This document shows, piece by piece, positions 8,138 to 17,700 of a stretch of DNA of 64,000 nucleotides. Under the pieces are notes generated by a model. It had not been told where the DNA came from. It did not search any database and saw nothing but the letters and a program-made list of their open reading frames with translations. The DNA lies in contig NZ_BMNT01000044.1 in the NCBI RefSeq assembly GCF_014646695.1, forward strand, positions 1 through 64,000, in the 5' to 3' direction. Positions within the stretch are counted from its first letter, which is position 1. Every line of letters begins with the position of its first letter. Both the position numbers and the translations under genes were made by a program. This DNA comes from Sphaerisporangium melleum (lineage in GTDB: Bacteria; Actinomycetota; Actinomycetes; Streptosporangiales; Streptosporangiaceae).

Positions 8138-9064
8138 TCAGGCGCTTTCGGCGAGTTCGGCGTCCAGGTAGCGGACGCCGGTCGCCTCCTCCGACAGCCG
8201 CCAGAGGCGCTCGGCCAGGGCGAGGTCGTCGGCGGGTGGTACGAGCGCGTCGAAGTGGACGCGGAGGTCCGTGCGGCGGGCGGCGAAGCCGAGGAACTGC
8301 CCGGTTCGCGCGGCGGGGCTCGTGGCGGCGAACGCCAGTGGCAACCCGCCCTGCTCCATCGGACGGCTGAACAGCGGCTTGGCGACCGCGAGCAGCGCCT
8401 TCTGCGCCAGGCTCTGGGCCTGGTCGTGCATCGGCGTGGAGGCCATGCCCGGGTGGGCGAGGAAGCTGCGGACGGGGCTGCCCGCCCGCCGCAGCCTGCG
8501 GTCGAGTTCGGCGCCGAAGAGCAGGGCCGCGGTCTTGGACTTCACGTAGGCGACGCCGTGCGAGATCGGGCGCTCGGCGGCGAGGTCCTCGAAGTCGGTG
8601 CGGGGGCGGGTGCGGCGGTAGAGGTTGGAGCCGACGGCGACCACCCGCGGGTCGTGGTCGGGACGGAACAGGTCGAGCAGCAGGCCGGTGAGCGCGAACG
8701 GGCCCAGGTGGTTGGTGGCGAAGACGCGCTCGTACCCCTGCGGGGTCAGGTCGGGCGCCGTGGTGCCGATGCCCGCGTTGTTGATCAGCACGTCGATGTG
8801 GCGCCCGTCGGCGTGCATGCGGTCGGCGAAGCGCCGTACCGAGTCGAGGTCGGCCAGGTCGACCTGGCGCACCTCGAGGTCGCCCGTCAGCTCGGCGCGG
8901 ACGCGTTCGCCCTTGGCGGGGTCGCGTACCGCCATGATGACGCTCGCGCCGCGGCGGGCGAGCTGCCCGGCGACCACGAGGCCGAGGCCGCTGCTCGCGC
9001 CGGTGATCAGTGTCGTCCGTCCGGTCTGGTCGGGGATGTCGTCGTAGGACCATGCCAGTGCCAT
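8138..9064 (-). CDS. Short-chain dehydrogenase/reductase (SDR)
   Basis: This is a 308-residue classical SDR, related to the retinol-dehydrogenase/protochlorophyllide-reductase-like group. The nucleotide-binding loop TGASSGLG is near residues 21-28, NNAG follows (INNAGIG), and the catalytic pair is in YVKSK. The slightly long C-terminus is normal for this group. It is divergently transcribed from a TetR regulator, with two similar palindromes in the 80-bp gap, so regulation by that TetR is likely. The substrate is unknown. Confidence 0.88.
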   Translation of the reverse strand: MALAWSYDDIPDQTGRTTLITGASSGLGLVVAGQLARRGASVIMAVRDPAKGERVRAELTGDLEVRQVDLADLDSVRRFADRMHADGRHIDVLINNAGIGTTAPDLTPQGYERVFATNHLGPFALTGLLLDLFRPDHDPRVVAVGSNLYRRTRPRTDFEDLAAERPISHGVAYVKSKTAALLFGAELDRRLRRAGSPVRSFLAHPGMASTPMHDQAQSLAQKALLAVAKPLFSRPMEQGGLPLAFAATSPAARTGQFLGFAARRTDLRVHFDALVPPADDLALAERLWRLSEEATGVRYLDAELAESA

Positions 9065-9084
9065 GCTCGCCGTCCCAGCTTAGG

Positions 9085-9097
9085 GGATAATTTATCC
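9085..9097. promoter_or_regulatory. Operator-like palindrome GGATAA-T-TTATCC
   Basis: This is a perfect 6-bp inverted repeat around one base, 21 bp upstream of the SDR start. It is repeated with two changes at 9125-9137. Such short palindromes in a divergent TetR gap are typical TetR operators; binding is inferred. Confidence 0.6.
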
Positions 9098-9124
9098 GTT
9101 CAGCTCGAACGGTACCACAGCAGC

Positions 9125-9137
9125 GGATGGTTTATCC
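9125..9137. promoter_or_regulatory. Second operator-like copy GGATGG-T-TTATCC
   Basis: This copy matches the 9085 palindrome at 11 of 13 positions, keeping the TTTATCC half. It lies just before the GTG start of the TetR gene and overlaps the alternative ATG at 9127. The overlap argues that translation starts at 9145 and that the repressor controls itself. Confidence 0.5.
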
Positions 9138-9144
9138 TCTCAAC

Positions 9145-9693
9145 GTGACACTGCGCGCCGACTCCGCACGGGTACGGGAACGGATGCTGGCCGCCGCGCG
9201 CGCACGCATCGCCGCCGGTGATCTCGAACTCCCGCTCAACGCCATCGCCAAGGACGCCGGCGTCGGCGTCGGCACGGTCTACCGCCACTTCGCCGACCGG
9301 CAGGCGCTGCTGGAGTCACTGGCGTCCGACGGCTTCCGGGAGCTGGTCGCGGCCGCCGCGGCGGCCGCCGACAACCCCGACATCGCGGACGGGCTGCGCA
9401 ACCTGCTGCGCGCCGGCCTGAACCACCAGCTCGCCGATCCCGCGCTCGCCGCGATCCTGTCGGCGCCCGAGTCCCAGGACGCCGAGATCCTGGCCCTGGC
9501 CCGCGAGCTGCTGACGCTGTCGGAGCGCGTGCTCGACCGTGCCCGCGCGGCCGGGGTCATCCGCCCCGACATCGTGCCGGACGACGTACGCAGGCTGACG
9601 TGCGGGCTGCAGCACGCCATCCGCAGTGGCGACGACGATGACGCCGCGATCGACCGCTACCTGGACATCCTGCTGCGGGGCCTGCGGCCGTAG
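9145..9693 (+). CDS. TetR-family transcriptional regulator
   Basis: The regulator has about 182 residues. The N-terminal helix-turn-helix is clear: LNAIAKDAGVGVGTVYRHFADRQAL, with its recognition helix in VGTVYRHF. The C-terminal part resembles the ligand-binding domain of SbtR-like TetR regulators. GTG at 9145 is preferred; an in-frame ATG at 9127 lies inside an operator-like repeat. It probably represses the divergent SDR gene and itself. Confidence 0.88.
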   Translation: MTLRADSARVRERMLAAARARIAAGDLELPLNAIAKDAGVGVGTVYRHFADRQALLESLASDGFRELVAAAAAAADNPDIADGLRNLLRAGLNHQLADPALAAILSAPESQDAEILALARELLTLSERVLDRARAAGVIRPDIVPDDVRRLTCGLQHAIRSGDDDDAAIDRYLDILLRGLRP

Positions 9694-9780
9694 CCGCGCC
9701 GGCCCGGCCGGCGGATCGCACATCTCGCCGGCGCGGGGCCTCGTGCGCCGATCACCTCGGCGAACCCGCCCGGCGGCCGG

Positions 9781-11028
9781 TCAGAAGGTGAAGGGCTGGG
9801 CGGTGACGCTGTTGTCAAAGTTGGACAGCAGCAGCTCGGGCTCGCCGGTGGCGCGGATGCCGGGGAGACGGGTGAACAGCTCACGGTACATGATCTTGAT
9901 TTCCTGGCGGGCGAGGTTGGCGCCGAGGCAGAAGTGCGGGCCGGGGCCGCCGAAGCCGACGTGCGGGTTCGGCTTGCGGGTGATGTCGTACCGGCCGGGG
10001 GCGTCGAAGACCTCCTCGTCCCGGTTGGCCGAGCCGTAGAACAGCACGACCTTGTCACCCGGCGCGAGCCGCACCCCGCGCATCTCGTACTCCTCGGTGA
10101 CGGTGCGCCGGAACTGCATGATGGGCGAGACGTACCGGACGGTCTCCTCGATGGCGCCCGCGATGTGGCCGTCGAAGTCGTCCACCAGCCGCTCACGCTC
10201 GCCCGGGTTGTCGGTCAGCAGCTTGAGGCCGTGCGCCATGGTGTTGCGCGCGGTCTCGTTGCCGGCCACCAGCAGCAGGGTGAAGAACGAGCCGAGCTCC
10301 TTCGGCGTCAGCCGCTCGCCGTCCACGTTGGCGGTGACCAGCGCGGACACCAGGTCGCCACCCGGGTCGCGCTCCCGCTCACGGCCGAGGGCGATCACCA
10401 TGCGCTGCAGGGCGAACAGCGCGGCCATGTTGCGGCCGGCCATGGCGACGGTGCGGGGCAGGCTCATGCGCACGCCGGTGTAGGCGGTGGAGACGTCCAC
10501 GTGCTCGTGCACCTTGGCGCGGATGCCGGGAGGGATGCCCATCATGTCGCAGATGACGTGGATGGGCAGCCGGGCGGCGACCTGGGACACGAAGTCGCGC
10601 GGCCCCTCCTTCACGACGTCGTCCACGATGCGCTCGGCGGCGGCCGCGATGTCGTCGTTGAGGTTGCTCAGCATCTTCGGCGAGAAGGCGCGGGACACGA
10701 TGCGGCGCAGCCGGGCGTGCCGGGGATCGTCCAGGTTGACCATCGAGTCGCCGAACACGTGCTTGACCCACCCGGGCGGCTCGGGGTTGGTCACGGCGGG
10801 CTCGCTGGAGAAGACCTTGGCGTTGCGGCTGGCCTCCACCACGTCGGCGTGCTTCACCAGGGCGTGGAAACCCTTGCCCGAGCGGAGCAGGGGCACCCGG
10901 CGCTCGGGGAAGAACACCGGGTGCGGCAGGCCGCGCAGCCGGGCGAAGTCACGCTCGCGCTCGCTCGGCGGCCTGCGCCAGAACGCCAGATCAGCCAGGT
11001 CGATGCCCGTGTCCACCGCCGTTGTCAC
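9781..11028 (-). CDS. Cytochrome P450 (CYP125/CYP124-like heme loop)
   Basis: This is a soluble bacterial P450 of about 415 residues. The I-helix oxygen-binding motif VAGNET is near residue 255, the ExxR pair in EETVRY near 293, and the heme loop GFGGPGPHFCLGANLAR has the Cys ligand near 366. The extra residue in the loop (F-G-G-P-G-P-H-F-C) matches the style of CYP124/125 enzymes that hydroxylate sterols or branched lipids. That relationship is inference. GTG at 11026-11028 gives the conventional N-terminus. No ferredoxin or reductase gene is adjacent. The 205-bp gap to the kinase gene suggests its own promoter. Confidence 0.92.
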   Translation of the reverse strand: MTTAVDTGIDLADLAFWRRPPSERERDFARLRGLPHPVFFPERRVPLLRSGKGFHALVKHADVVEASRNAKVFSSEPAVTNPEPPGWVKHVFGDSMVNLDDPRHARLRRIVSRAFSPKMLSNLNDDIAAAAERIVDDVVKEGPRDFVSQVAARLPIHVICDMMGIPPGIRAKVHEHVDVSTAYTGVRMSLPRTVAMAGRNMAALFALQRMVIALGRERERDPGGDLVSALVTANVDGERLTPKELGSFFTLLLVAGNETARNTMAHGLKLLTDNPGERERLVDDFDGHIAGAIEETVRYVSPIMQFRRTVTEEYEMRGVRLAPGDKVVLFYGSANRDEEVFDAPGRYDITRKPNPHVGFGGPGPHFCLGANLARQEIKIMYRELFTRLPGIRATGEPELLLSNFDNSVTAQPFTF

Positions 11029-11203
11029 CGTCCTATCCTGGCACGCCCCGCCGGCCCCCGCTCCCCGCCCGGACCATCCCTGTCCCTCCGGAGAGGAGGA
11101 CCTGCCGTGCCCCGTCCGCCGTGGCAGGCTCCCGGGGTGTCCGGGCCACGTCAAGGCGCGCCGTGATGGACACGCCAACGGTGGAAGCACCCGCACCAGG
11201 ATC

Positions 11204-11227
11204 GGGACAGGGCAGGACAGGACAGGG
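11204..11227. repeat. Short GGACA-type tandem repeat
   Basis: The segment GGGACAGGGCAGGACAGGAC and following bases contains three GGACA units in purine-rich DNA. It sits between the kinase stop and the P450 promoter region. It is a small slippage-type repeat; no function is evident. Confidence 0.4.
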
Positions 11228-11233
11228 CCGGCG

Positions 11234-12145
11234 TCAGCGGTACGGCTGCCAGCGGGTGGTGAGGTCGCGGGCGCGGAAGGTGCGCATGCGGTGCTCCCAC
11301 TGGCCCCGGACCGCCGGGTTGCTGCGCAGGACGGGCAGCACGCTGGTGACGAGCTTGAGCTCACGCAGGCGGCGCAGCACCGGGAATCCCTCCCACGCCG
11401 TCACGTCCACCCCGTAGTGCTCGACCATCAGGGCATGGTCGTCGGCCGGGTAGTCCAGCCGCAGCCGGCCGACCGCGACCGGGGCGAGGTCCCACTCGCG
11501 CGGGCCGATGCCCGTCCCGTCGAAGTCGCACAGCACCGGCCCGCACGGCCCGGCGATGACGTTGCCGAGGAAGGCGTCCCCGTGGATGAGCCCGCGGGGC
11601 AGCGCGAACCGCAGCCCGGCGAGCTGCTCCTCCACCTCGTCGCACTCGCGGGTCAGGAACGCGTGGTCGGCCGGGTCGAGCTCCTCGGGCTCCGACAGCC
11701 GCTTGCGCACCTCGTCCATCGGCCGCCACGGCGGCAGGCCCGCGGGAGGCCCGGGAAGACGGTGCAGGCGCCGGAGCAGCCGGGCCAGGTCGGCGCCGTC
11801 CGGACGGCGCGCGCGATCTGGAACCTCCCGCCACAGGGTGATGGTCTGGCCGTGCAGCAGGATGGGCTGGTCGAACCCGGGAAGCAGCCGCACGGCCGGG
11901 AAGTCGTGACCCTCCAGCCAGCGGGCCACCCGCACGACGAGCCCGGCTCGTTCGCGAGCGGCGGTGGACCCGGCGATGCGGACGACCACCGGGGCCGCGC
12001 GCAGCCGGAAGACGGCGTTGTTGGTGAATTTGATCAGCTCGGCGCCGGCGGGGTCCAGGCCCGTCCCTGCGCAGACCGCGCCGAGCAGGAAGTGCAGGTT
12101 GTCCCTGGTCAGCCCGCCGGAGGGGTCGATCGTGGTGACGCTCAT
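11234..12145 (-). CDS. Aminoglycoside-phosphotransferase-fold kinase
   Basis: This 303-residue APH/choline-kinase-fold protein has the Brenner catalytic motif HGDAFLGN and the metal-binding LCDFDGTGIGPREWDL. The N-lobe is recognisable from VVVRIAGS. It phosphorylates a small hydroxylated metabolite or antibiotic; the substrate cannot be told. Its ATG overlaps the stop of the upstream XRE regulator by 4 bp, so the two are co-translated. The link to a regulator makes a stress, antibiotic or developmental signal plausible. Confidence 0.85.
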   Translation of the reverse strand: MSVTTIDPSGGLTRDNLHFLLGAVCAGTGLDPAGAELIKFTNNAVFRLRAAPVVVRIAGSTAARERAGLVVRVARWLEGHDFPAVRLLPGFDQPILLHGQTITLWREVPDRARRPDGADLARLLRRLHRLPGPPAGLPPWRPMDEVRKRLSEPEELDPADHAFLTRECDEVEEQLAGLRFALPRGLIHGDAFLGNVIAGPCGPVLCDFDGTGIGPREWDLAPVAVGRLRLDYPADDHALMVEHYGVDVTAWEGFPVLRRLRELKLVTSVLPVLRSNPAVRGQWEHRMRTFRARDLTTRWQPYR

Positions 12146-13512
12146 CCGGCCCGCAGCTCCGCGATGCGCCGGAGCAGGTCTCGCACGCCGGAATCGTTGG
12201 GACGGTCCTCAGCGGCCACCTCCAGCGGGCTGAGGCGGTCGATCGTCCGCACGGACCTGATCTGAGTGATCAGCGTGACGGCGTCGTGCCCGTCTATCAC
12301 GCCTTGTTCCACCTCTCCTAGTTTCAGCCGCACCGTGGCGAGGCCGATTAGTTCGAACACTTTGCTCCGCGCCATGTCGGACTCGCGCCGCTGGACGCTG
12401 GTCGCCAGCAGTTCCGCCGCCTTCGGCAGATGGCGCCCCGCGTTCACCTCGGCCAGGGATGCGTGGGCCACGCCGCTCGCGGCCTGCAGGTCGACCTCGG
12501 TGAAGAAGCGCACCCATCCCGGCGCCTCCTCCGGACGGGCCCGGTTGAACTCGTCGTAGGCCCTGTTGATGGACTTCATGGCGAGCCGTTCGTCGCCGAG
12601 CAGCGCGTACGCCCACGCCTCGTTGGCGCACAGCATCGCCACGGTGAGCTCGCAGCTCGCGTCCTGGGCGCAGATCTGCCCGAGTTGGAAGAACCGTAAT
12701 GCGTCCTGCACCCGGGACAGGTGCAGGTGCACGCGTCCCATCCGGTACAGGATGTTCGCCGCCAGCGACGGGTCCCCCGCGTGCTTGGCCTGCTCCAGCG
12801 CGCGGGCCAGGTGGACACGCGCGGCACCGTGCAGGCCGACGTCGAAGGACGTCCAACCGGCGAGGTTGTGCTGGTCGGCCAGGGCGCGGTGCAGGCGGCG
12901 CCCGACCTGCTCGGAGCAGGCCGCGCGCAGCAGCCGCTGCGACCAGGCGAGCTGGGCGACCACGGCGTCCCGGCACACGCCGCCGCCGTAGCGGTAGTCG
13001 AGTGCGCGCAACGACTGGGTGACCATCTCCACCTGCTCCACCTCGGCCTCGCCGATCCTGCCGGGAACGGGGGTGTCGGCCCGGGCCATCGGACGGCGCC
13101 AGTCGTCGTCGGTGACGGCCAGGGCGCCGATGGTGACCTGGGCGGCGTGCGCCAGCAGCCGCCGCACCTGCTCGTCCTCGTCCACCTCGTCCTCCTGCCC
13201 GGGCCGGCCCGGGCCATCGGCGGCCGGGGCCGCGTCGTCGTAGGCCAGCCCCATGTAGCCGCGCGGCACGCCGAGCCCGTCGGCGATGCGGACCAGCACG
13301 TCGTAGGCCATGACCTGGCGCCCGTTGAGGATCTCGGAGATCTCCGACTGCGACTGCCCGGTCTGGGCGGCGATACGCCGCTGGGAGATGCCGACCCGCT
13401 GCAGGAGCAGGTAGACCGTCGCGATGTCGCGCGCCCCCAGCGCCTGGCGCATCGCCGGCCGCTCCCAGACCGCGAAGCTGATCGCCTGCTCGTTCGCATG
13501 AGTGACGTTCAT
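12142..13512 (-). CDS. XRE-family regulator with TPR-like C-terminus
   Basis: This regulator has 456 residues. The N-terminal helix-turn-helix is at about 25-75 (ISQRRIAAQTGQSQSEISEI). The rest is helical with tetratricopeptide-like repeats (NILYRMGRVHLHLSRVQDAL, LANEAWAYALLGDERLAM-like pattern). This is the architecture of actinomycete XRE-TPR regulators that sense peptides or metabolites. The ATG at 13510-13512 has GGAAGGT upstream; a longer in-frame start at 13560 is less likely. It is co-transcribed with the kinase and divergent from the ATP-binding protein gene. Confidence 0.88.
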   Translation of the reverse strand: MNVTHANEQAISFAVWERPAMRQALGARDIATVYLLLQRVGISQRRIAAQTGQSQSEISEILNGRQVMAYDVLVRIADGLGVPRGYMGLAYDDAAPAADGPGRPGQEDEVDEDEQVRRLLAHAAQVTIGALAVTDDDWRRPMARADTPVPGRIGEAEVEQVEMVTQSLRALDYRYGGGVCRDAVVAQLAWSQRLLRAACSEQVGRRLHRALADQHNLAGWTSFDVGLHGAARVHLARALEQAKHAGDPSLAANILYRMGRVHLHLSRVQDALRFFQLGQICAQDASCELTVAMLCANEAWAYALLGDERLAMKSINRAYDEFNRARPEEAPGWVRFFTEVDLQAASGVAHASLAEVNAGRHLPKAAELLATSVQRRESDMARSKVFELIGLATVRLKLGEVEQGVIDGHDAVTLITQIRSVRTIDRLSPLEVAAEDRPNDSGVRDLLRRIAELRAG

Positions 13513-13573
13513 GCCGACCTTCCACGGTGAACTCGCTGGCCTCTCAGGTAACCAGGTCACCGTGGTCCCCGTG

Positions 13574-13624
13574 GCCGATAACGGTTGGACCGATCGCCCG
13601 GGCCTATCGGCTCGGCCGATCGCC
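13574..13624. promoter_or_regulatory. Cluster of GCCGATA/CCGATCGCC repeats
   Basis: GCCGATA (13574-13580) is inverted as TATCGGC (13605-13611). CCGATCGCC is directly repeated at 13590-13598 and 13616-13624. The cluster lies in the 250-bp gap between the divergent XRE and ATP-binding genes. It is a plausible operator for the XRE regulator, by inference from position. Confidence 0.4.
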
Positions 13625-13762
13625 GCAGACCCGAGATGGGTATCGGTGAGGCGTCTGGCCGTTCTGAGCGCCGCACGCGCAGCATGGATCCAACCCCGGA
13701 GGGATCACCGCGCGCTTCCTCCGCCGGCCCATCGCGTCGACAAGCCCAAGGAGTGGTCACCC

Positions 13763-14491
13763 ATGCGCGCCGAGCAACCCGTTCAGCAGGAGGCTCACCC
13801 GAGCACCGGGGCGCCGGCCTGGCCGCACGGCCAGGCGGGAGGTGCGGGAGTGCCGGCGCAGGAGCGGTGGACGGGCGAGGAGTCGGCCGCGGCCCTCGTC
13901 GCGGGCGCCTTCCGGGTGCTGGTGACGACGCTGCGGCCGGGGTCGGCCTCGCGGTGTGGCCGGGTGGTGCTGCGGGCCGCCCTGGCGGGGGCCGGGGTCG
14001 CCGAGAGCGACATCGGTGACGCCGAGATCATCGTGGCCGAGCTGGCCGCCAACTCCGAGACGCACGCGCGCGGCCCGTACGAGCTGCGCGTCCACTGCCT
14101 GAGCGGCATTCCGATGTGGTGTGAGGTGGTGGACGGCGGCCAGGACGCCGACGCCATCGCGGCCATCCTGACCCGCCTGCAGGAGAGCGACCGCGGGCCG
14201 GACGACTCCGGCGCCGCCGGACCGGCCCGTCCGGCGATCGACACCGAGATCGACGGTCTGCTCGACGAGTTGCTCGACGCGGCGTCGCTCGCCGAGAGCG
14301 GGCGGGGGCTGCTGCTGGCCCACCGGCTGTCGAACGGGCACTGCTACGCCTACCCGACCACCATGTCGGCCGGCGGCGGGTCCGGCAAGGCCGTGGCCTT
14401 CGCCCTGCCCGCCCCCGCCGCCACCGCCGCACCGGCCCTCCGGCCCGAGATGGCCCCTCCGGCCCCCCGCCCCGCGCCGACCTGGGGTTGA
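13763..14491 (+). CDS. ATP-binding (HATPase/anti-sigma-like) regulatory protein
   Basis: The product is about 242 residues. A central GHKL-like ATP-binding region contains the N-box analogue DAEIIVAELAANSETHA, then EVVDGG (G1-box-like) and ESGRGLLLAHRLS (G2-like). This matches the stand-alone RsbW-like proteins paired with XRE regulators in actinomycetes. The C-terminal 40 residues are Ala/Pro-rich and probably disordered. The ATG at 13763 follows AAGGAG. Its expected role is anti-sigma factor kinase or partner-binding; the partner is unknown. It faces away from the XRE gene. Confidence 0.75.
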   Translation: MRAEQPVQQEAHPSTGAPAWPHGQAGGAGVPAQERWTGEESAAALVAGAFRVLVTTLRPGSASRCGRVVLRAALAGAGVAESDIGDAEIIVAELAANSETHARGPYELRVHCLSGIPMWCEVVDGGQDADAIAAILTRLQESDRGPDDSGAAGPARPAIDTEIDGLLDELLDAASLAESGRGLLLAHRLSNGHCYAYPTTMSAGGGSGKAVAFALPAPAATAAPALRPEMAPPAPRPAPTWG

Positions 14492-14547
14492 CCTGGCCGT
14501 TCCCGGGTACGGAGCCGGTTTCGGACGACGAGTGCCCTGGGGGAAGC

Positions 14548-14760
14548 ATGTCGCAGCCTGGATCCCGGCGCGAAGATCGCGAGGACGAGGACGTCCCGCT
14601 GGCGGACCGCCGGGCGGAGCAGCAGGACGTCCACGACGAACCGGATTTCGCCGAAGAGTTCGCCCCCTCGCCGACCGACCCGGCGAACCAGCCGGAACTC
14701 GACCCGGACACCGGCGTGCACGGCGGGGACGAGGGGTACGAGAAACCCTCCTCGGCCTGA
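14548..14760 (+). CDS. Small acidic, probably disordered protein
   Basis: This is a 70-residue frame beginning MSQPGSRREDRED, rich in Asp, Glu, Pro and Arg, with no hydrophobic core. The ATG at 14548 follows GGGGGAAG. The frame also opens at a TTG (14488) overlapping the previous stop. Codon bias looks coding, and similar small acidic proteins are frequent in actinomycetes. No function can be given. Confidence 0.55.
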   Translation: MSQPGSRREDREDEDVPLADRRAEQQDVHDEPDFAEEFAPSPTDPANQPELDPDTGVHGGDEGYEKPSSA

Positions 14761-14769
14761 GCGGGCCGG

Positions 14770-17700
14770 TCAGCGGGAGGCCGCTCCCCCCGTGACCGTC
14801 ACCTGCGCGGAGGCGGCGCGGTCCCCGGCCGTGACGGTGAGGGTGGCCCGGCCGGGACGCACCGCGGTGAGCCGGCCGCTGGACAGGTCCAGGACCGCCA
14901 CCACGCCGTGCCCGCGGGCCGCGGCCTTGGCCGCTGCCGCGTCCGCCGCGACGGCGAGGGCCCGGTCGCCGCTCCAGGTGACGCTCGCGGGGTATCGCAG
15001 CGGGAAGGTCAGGCCGAAGGCCGTCGTGCCACCGGTGGCCGACACCTGCGCGCTCGCCCCGGCGGCGAGCGTACCGGGCGCGGTGAGAGTGATCGTGTCG
15101 AGCAGCGGGTTGACCCTGGCGGTCAGCCAGTCGCGCGAGCGCGGACTCGGCAGACCCGCCTCGACCTTCCCGGGGGCGGGGTCGACGCCGACCAGCATCC
15201 AGCCGAAGAATCCACCCTTGTCGGGGGAGCTGTACGGCGTCTTGCCGACCGGGGGCGTGGTGATCTCGGCGACGCCGTCGGCCCGGCCGACCGCGGCGGT
15301 GTGCGCGTGCCCGGAGAACAGCGCGACCGGCTTGCCGGCGCTCTCGCGCCACTCCGCCAGCCACCGCTCGACCAGCCCGGCCTCGAGCCGGTCGGCGAAC
15401 TGCGAGCTCCCCGCGCCCGACGGGTCGCGCGGCGGGTGGTGGAAGACCACGGCCAGCGACCGCACCGACCGGTCCTTCGCGGCCTTGTCCAGCTCGGCGC
15501 GCAGGGCCGGGATCTGTGACCAGTCGGAGGCGCGCAGCCCGCCGAGCGTGGTGTTCAGCAGGACGAAGCGGGTGCCCTTGTGGTCGAAGACCTGGCGGGC
15601 CGGCCGGCCGGTGGCCAGGAAGGCGTCCAGGGTGCCGGTGGCCGTGGCGCCGGACTCGTGGTTGCCGGGCGTCCAGTACACCGGCAGGCCGGCGGGCACG
15701 TTGTCGGTGAGGATCCGCTCGGCGAAGGCGATGTCGGCGGGAAGGTTGTTGTCCACGAAGTCGCCGTTGACCACGATGAAGTCGGGACGGGCGGCGACGG
15801 CCTGCCGCAGCGCCGCCGCCGCCTGCCGCGCCGGGAACGACGACGGGCCCGCCGCCGCGCTGACGTGCAGGTCCGACATGATCGCGAAGCGCCAGCGGCC
15901 GGGACCGATGCCGTCCTGCATCAGGACGAAGGGGTCGGAACCGATCTCGGCGTCCGCGGTGACCTCCTCCCCGACGAGCGCGGTCAGCCCGTCGAACCTG
16001 ATCTCACCCGCGTCCTTGGCGAGGTTGGAGGTCTCCACGACGTATAGGTTGGTGAGGGTGATCGGCTCGGAGAAGCCCGCGGGCAGGGTGCCCTCCACCC
16101 ACTTCCAGCCGGTCCAGTCGACCAGCGTCGCGAAGGTGAACGGCACGTTGGTGGTGCCCTGGGAGCGCAGGGTGGCACGCAGCCAGTGCCTCCTGCCGTC
16201 CCCGTAGGCCCACACGCCGATGCGCCGGGTGCCGTGCGGGAGGGTCAGCGCCGCGGGCTGGGCCACCGCGTACGCGGCGGAGGTCCCGGAGGTGCCGGAA
16301 AAGTCGTACCGCAGCGCGAGCGCCCGGTTGCCGGCCGGGGCGCCGGGACGGTCGGGGGCGTCCACCACGGCGACCGACGCGGTCGCGCGGGCGGTGGAGA
16401 CGCCCCACTGCTCGCCGGGCTCGAACTCGGCGAGCGACCGGCGCTTGAGGCCGACCACCACGGGCAGGCGGGCCGTCTTGCCGCCGACGGTGGCGGTGAC
16501 GACCGTGGCCGTGCCGCCGGGGGCGTCCAGGCCGGTGATGGCGAGCGAACCGTCGTCGCGCGGCTCGACCTTGACGACCGAGGAGTCGTGGTCGAGCCGC
16601 AGGTCGCGGGCGGCGACCGGCGCGTCGAAGCCGTCGGCGTCGTACCCGCGCACCCCGACCACCGCGGACTCGCCGCTCTCCAGGGTGAGGCTCGCGGAGG
16701 TGAACCGGGCGGTGGCCAGTTCCCCGAGCACGCGGACCTTCGCCTCGCCGCGCGCCCGCCCCGCGTGGGCGCTGACCGCGCCCTGGCCGGAGCGCGCGGC
16801 GCGCAGCAGTCCGCCGCGCACCTCGCCGAGCCGGCCCGCGTCCCAGGTGACGCGCGCGCCGCCCAGCGCGGCCGGGGCGAGGGTCTCGTCGTGCCCGGCG
16901 GCCGACACCGTGAGGGTCAGGCCGGGGAACACGCGGGCGGCGCCGGTGCGGACGGCGAGACCGGTGAGCCTGCCCGAGCCCTTGGCGGTGAACAGGCCGA
17001 TGCCGCTCGGGATGGGCCGCTCGCCGCCGTCGGACGGCGTGTTCACCACGCTCACCCGGCCGTCGCCGGGGGCGCGGGCCACGAGGTCGGAGGAGCCGCC
17101 GCCGTCCAGCATGAACGCCTCGCGGGCGCCCAGGCGCACCATCAGCTTGGCGGTCTCGTCGAAGCTCAGACCGGCGGAGAAGTTGGCCGAGCCGTCCACG
17201 GTGACCAGCAGCAGCCTCTTGCCGCCCTCCTGCCAGCCGATGGCGGTGCGCGGCTTGGGCGCGTCGTTGCCGGTGGACGGCGGGAAGTCGATCGCCCGGC
17301 CGTCGCGGACGAGCACCTCGCCGCTGCCGAGGGCCGTGCGCAGCCCAGCCGGGGAGTCGGTACGCAGGCCGACGTCCAGGGTGACCCGGTCGCCGGGCTT
17401 GGCGGCGGCCAGCGCGGCCGCGGCGCTGCCCTGGCCGACGACCACCAGCCCGTCCGCCGGCACCGGGGCCGCCGTGATCGCGGTGTTGACCGCGGTGACG
17501 GCGCCACCGGCGACGACCAGTTCGGTGACCGGGCCGGGGTTCCCGATCAGCGTGCGCGCGGCGGGACCCCACTGGCCGGTGAAGACGGCGACGCCGTTGG
17601 CGGGGAAGGAGGGCGAGTTGAGGACGTTGACCCGGTGCGCGGCCCCGGCCACGGTGACGGTGCCCTCCAGCAGGGCGCTCGCCAGCCGGGCGACCTTGTC

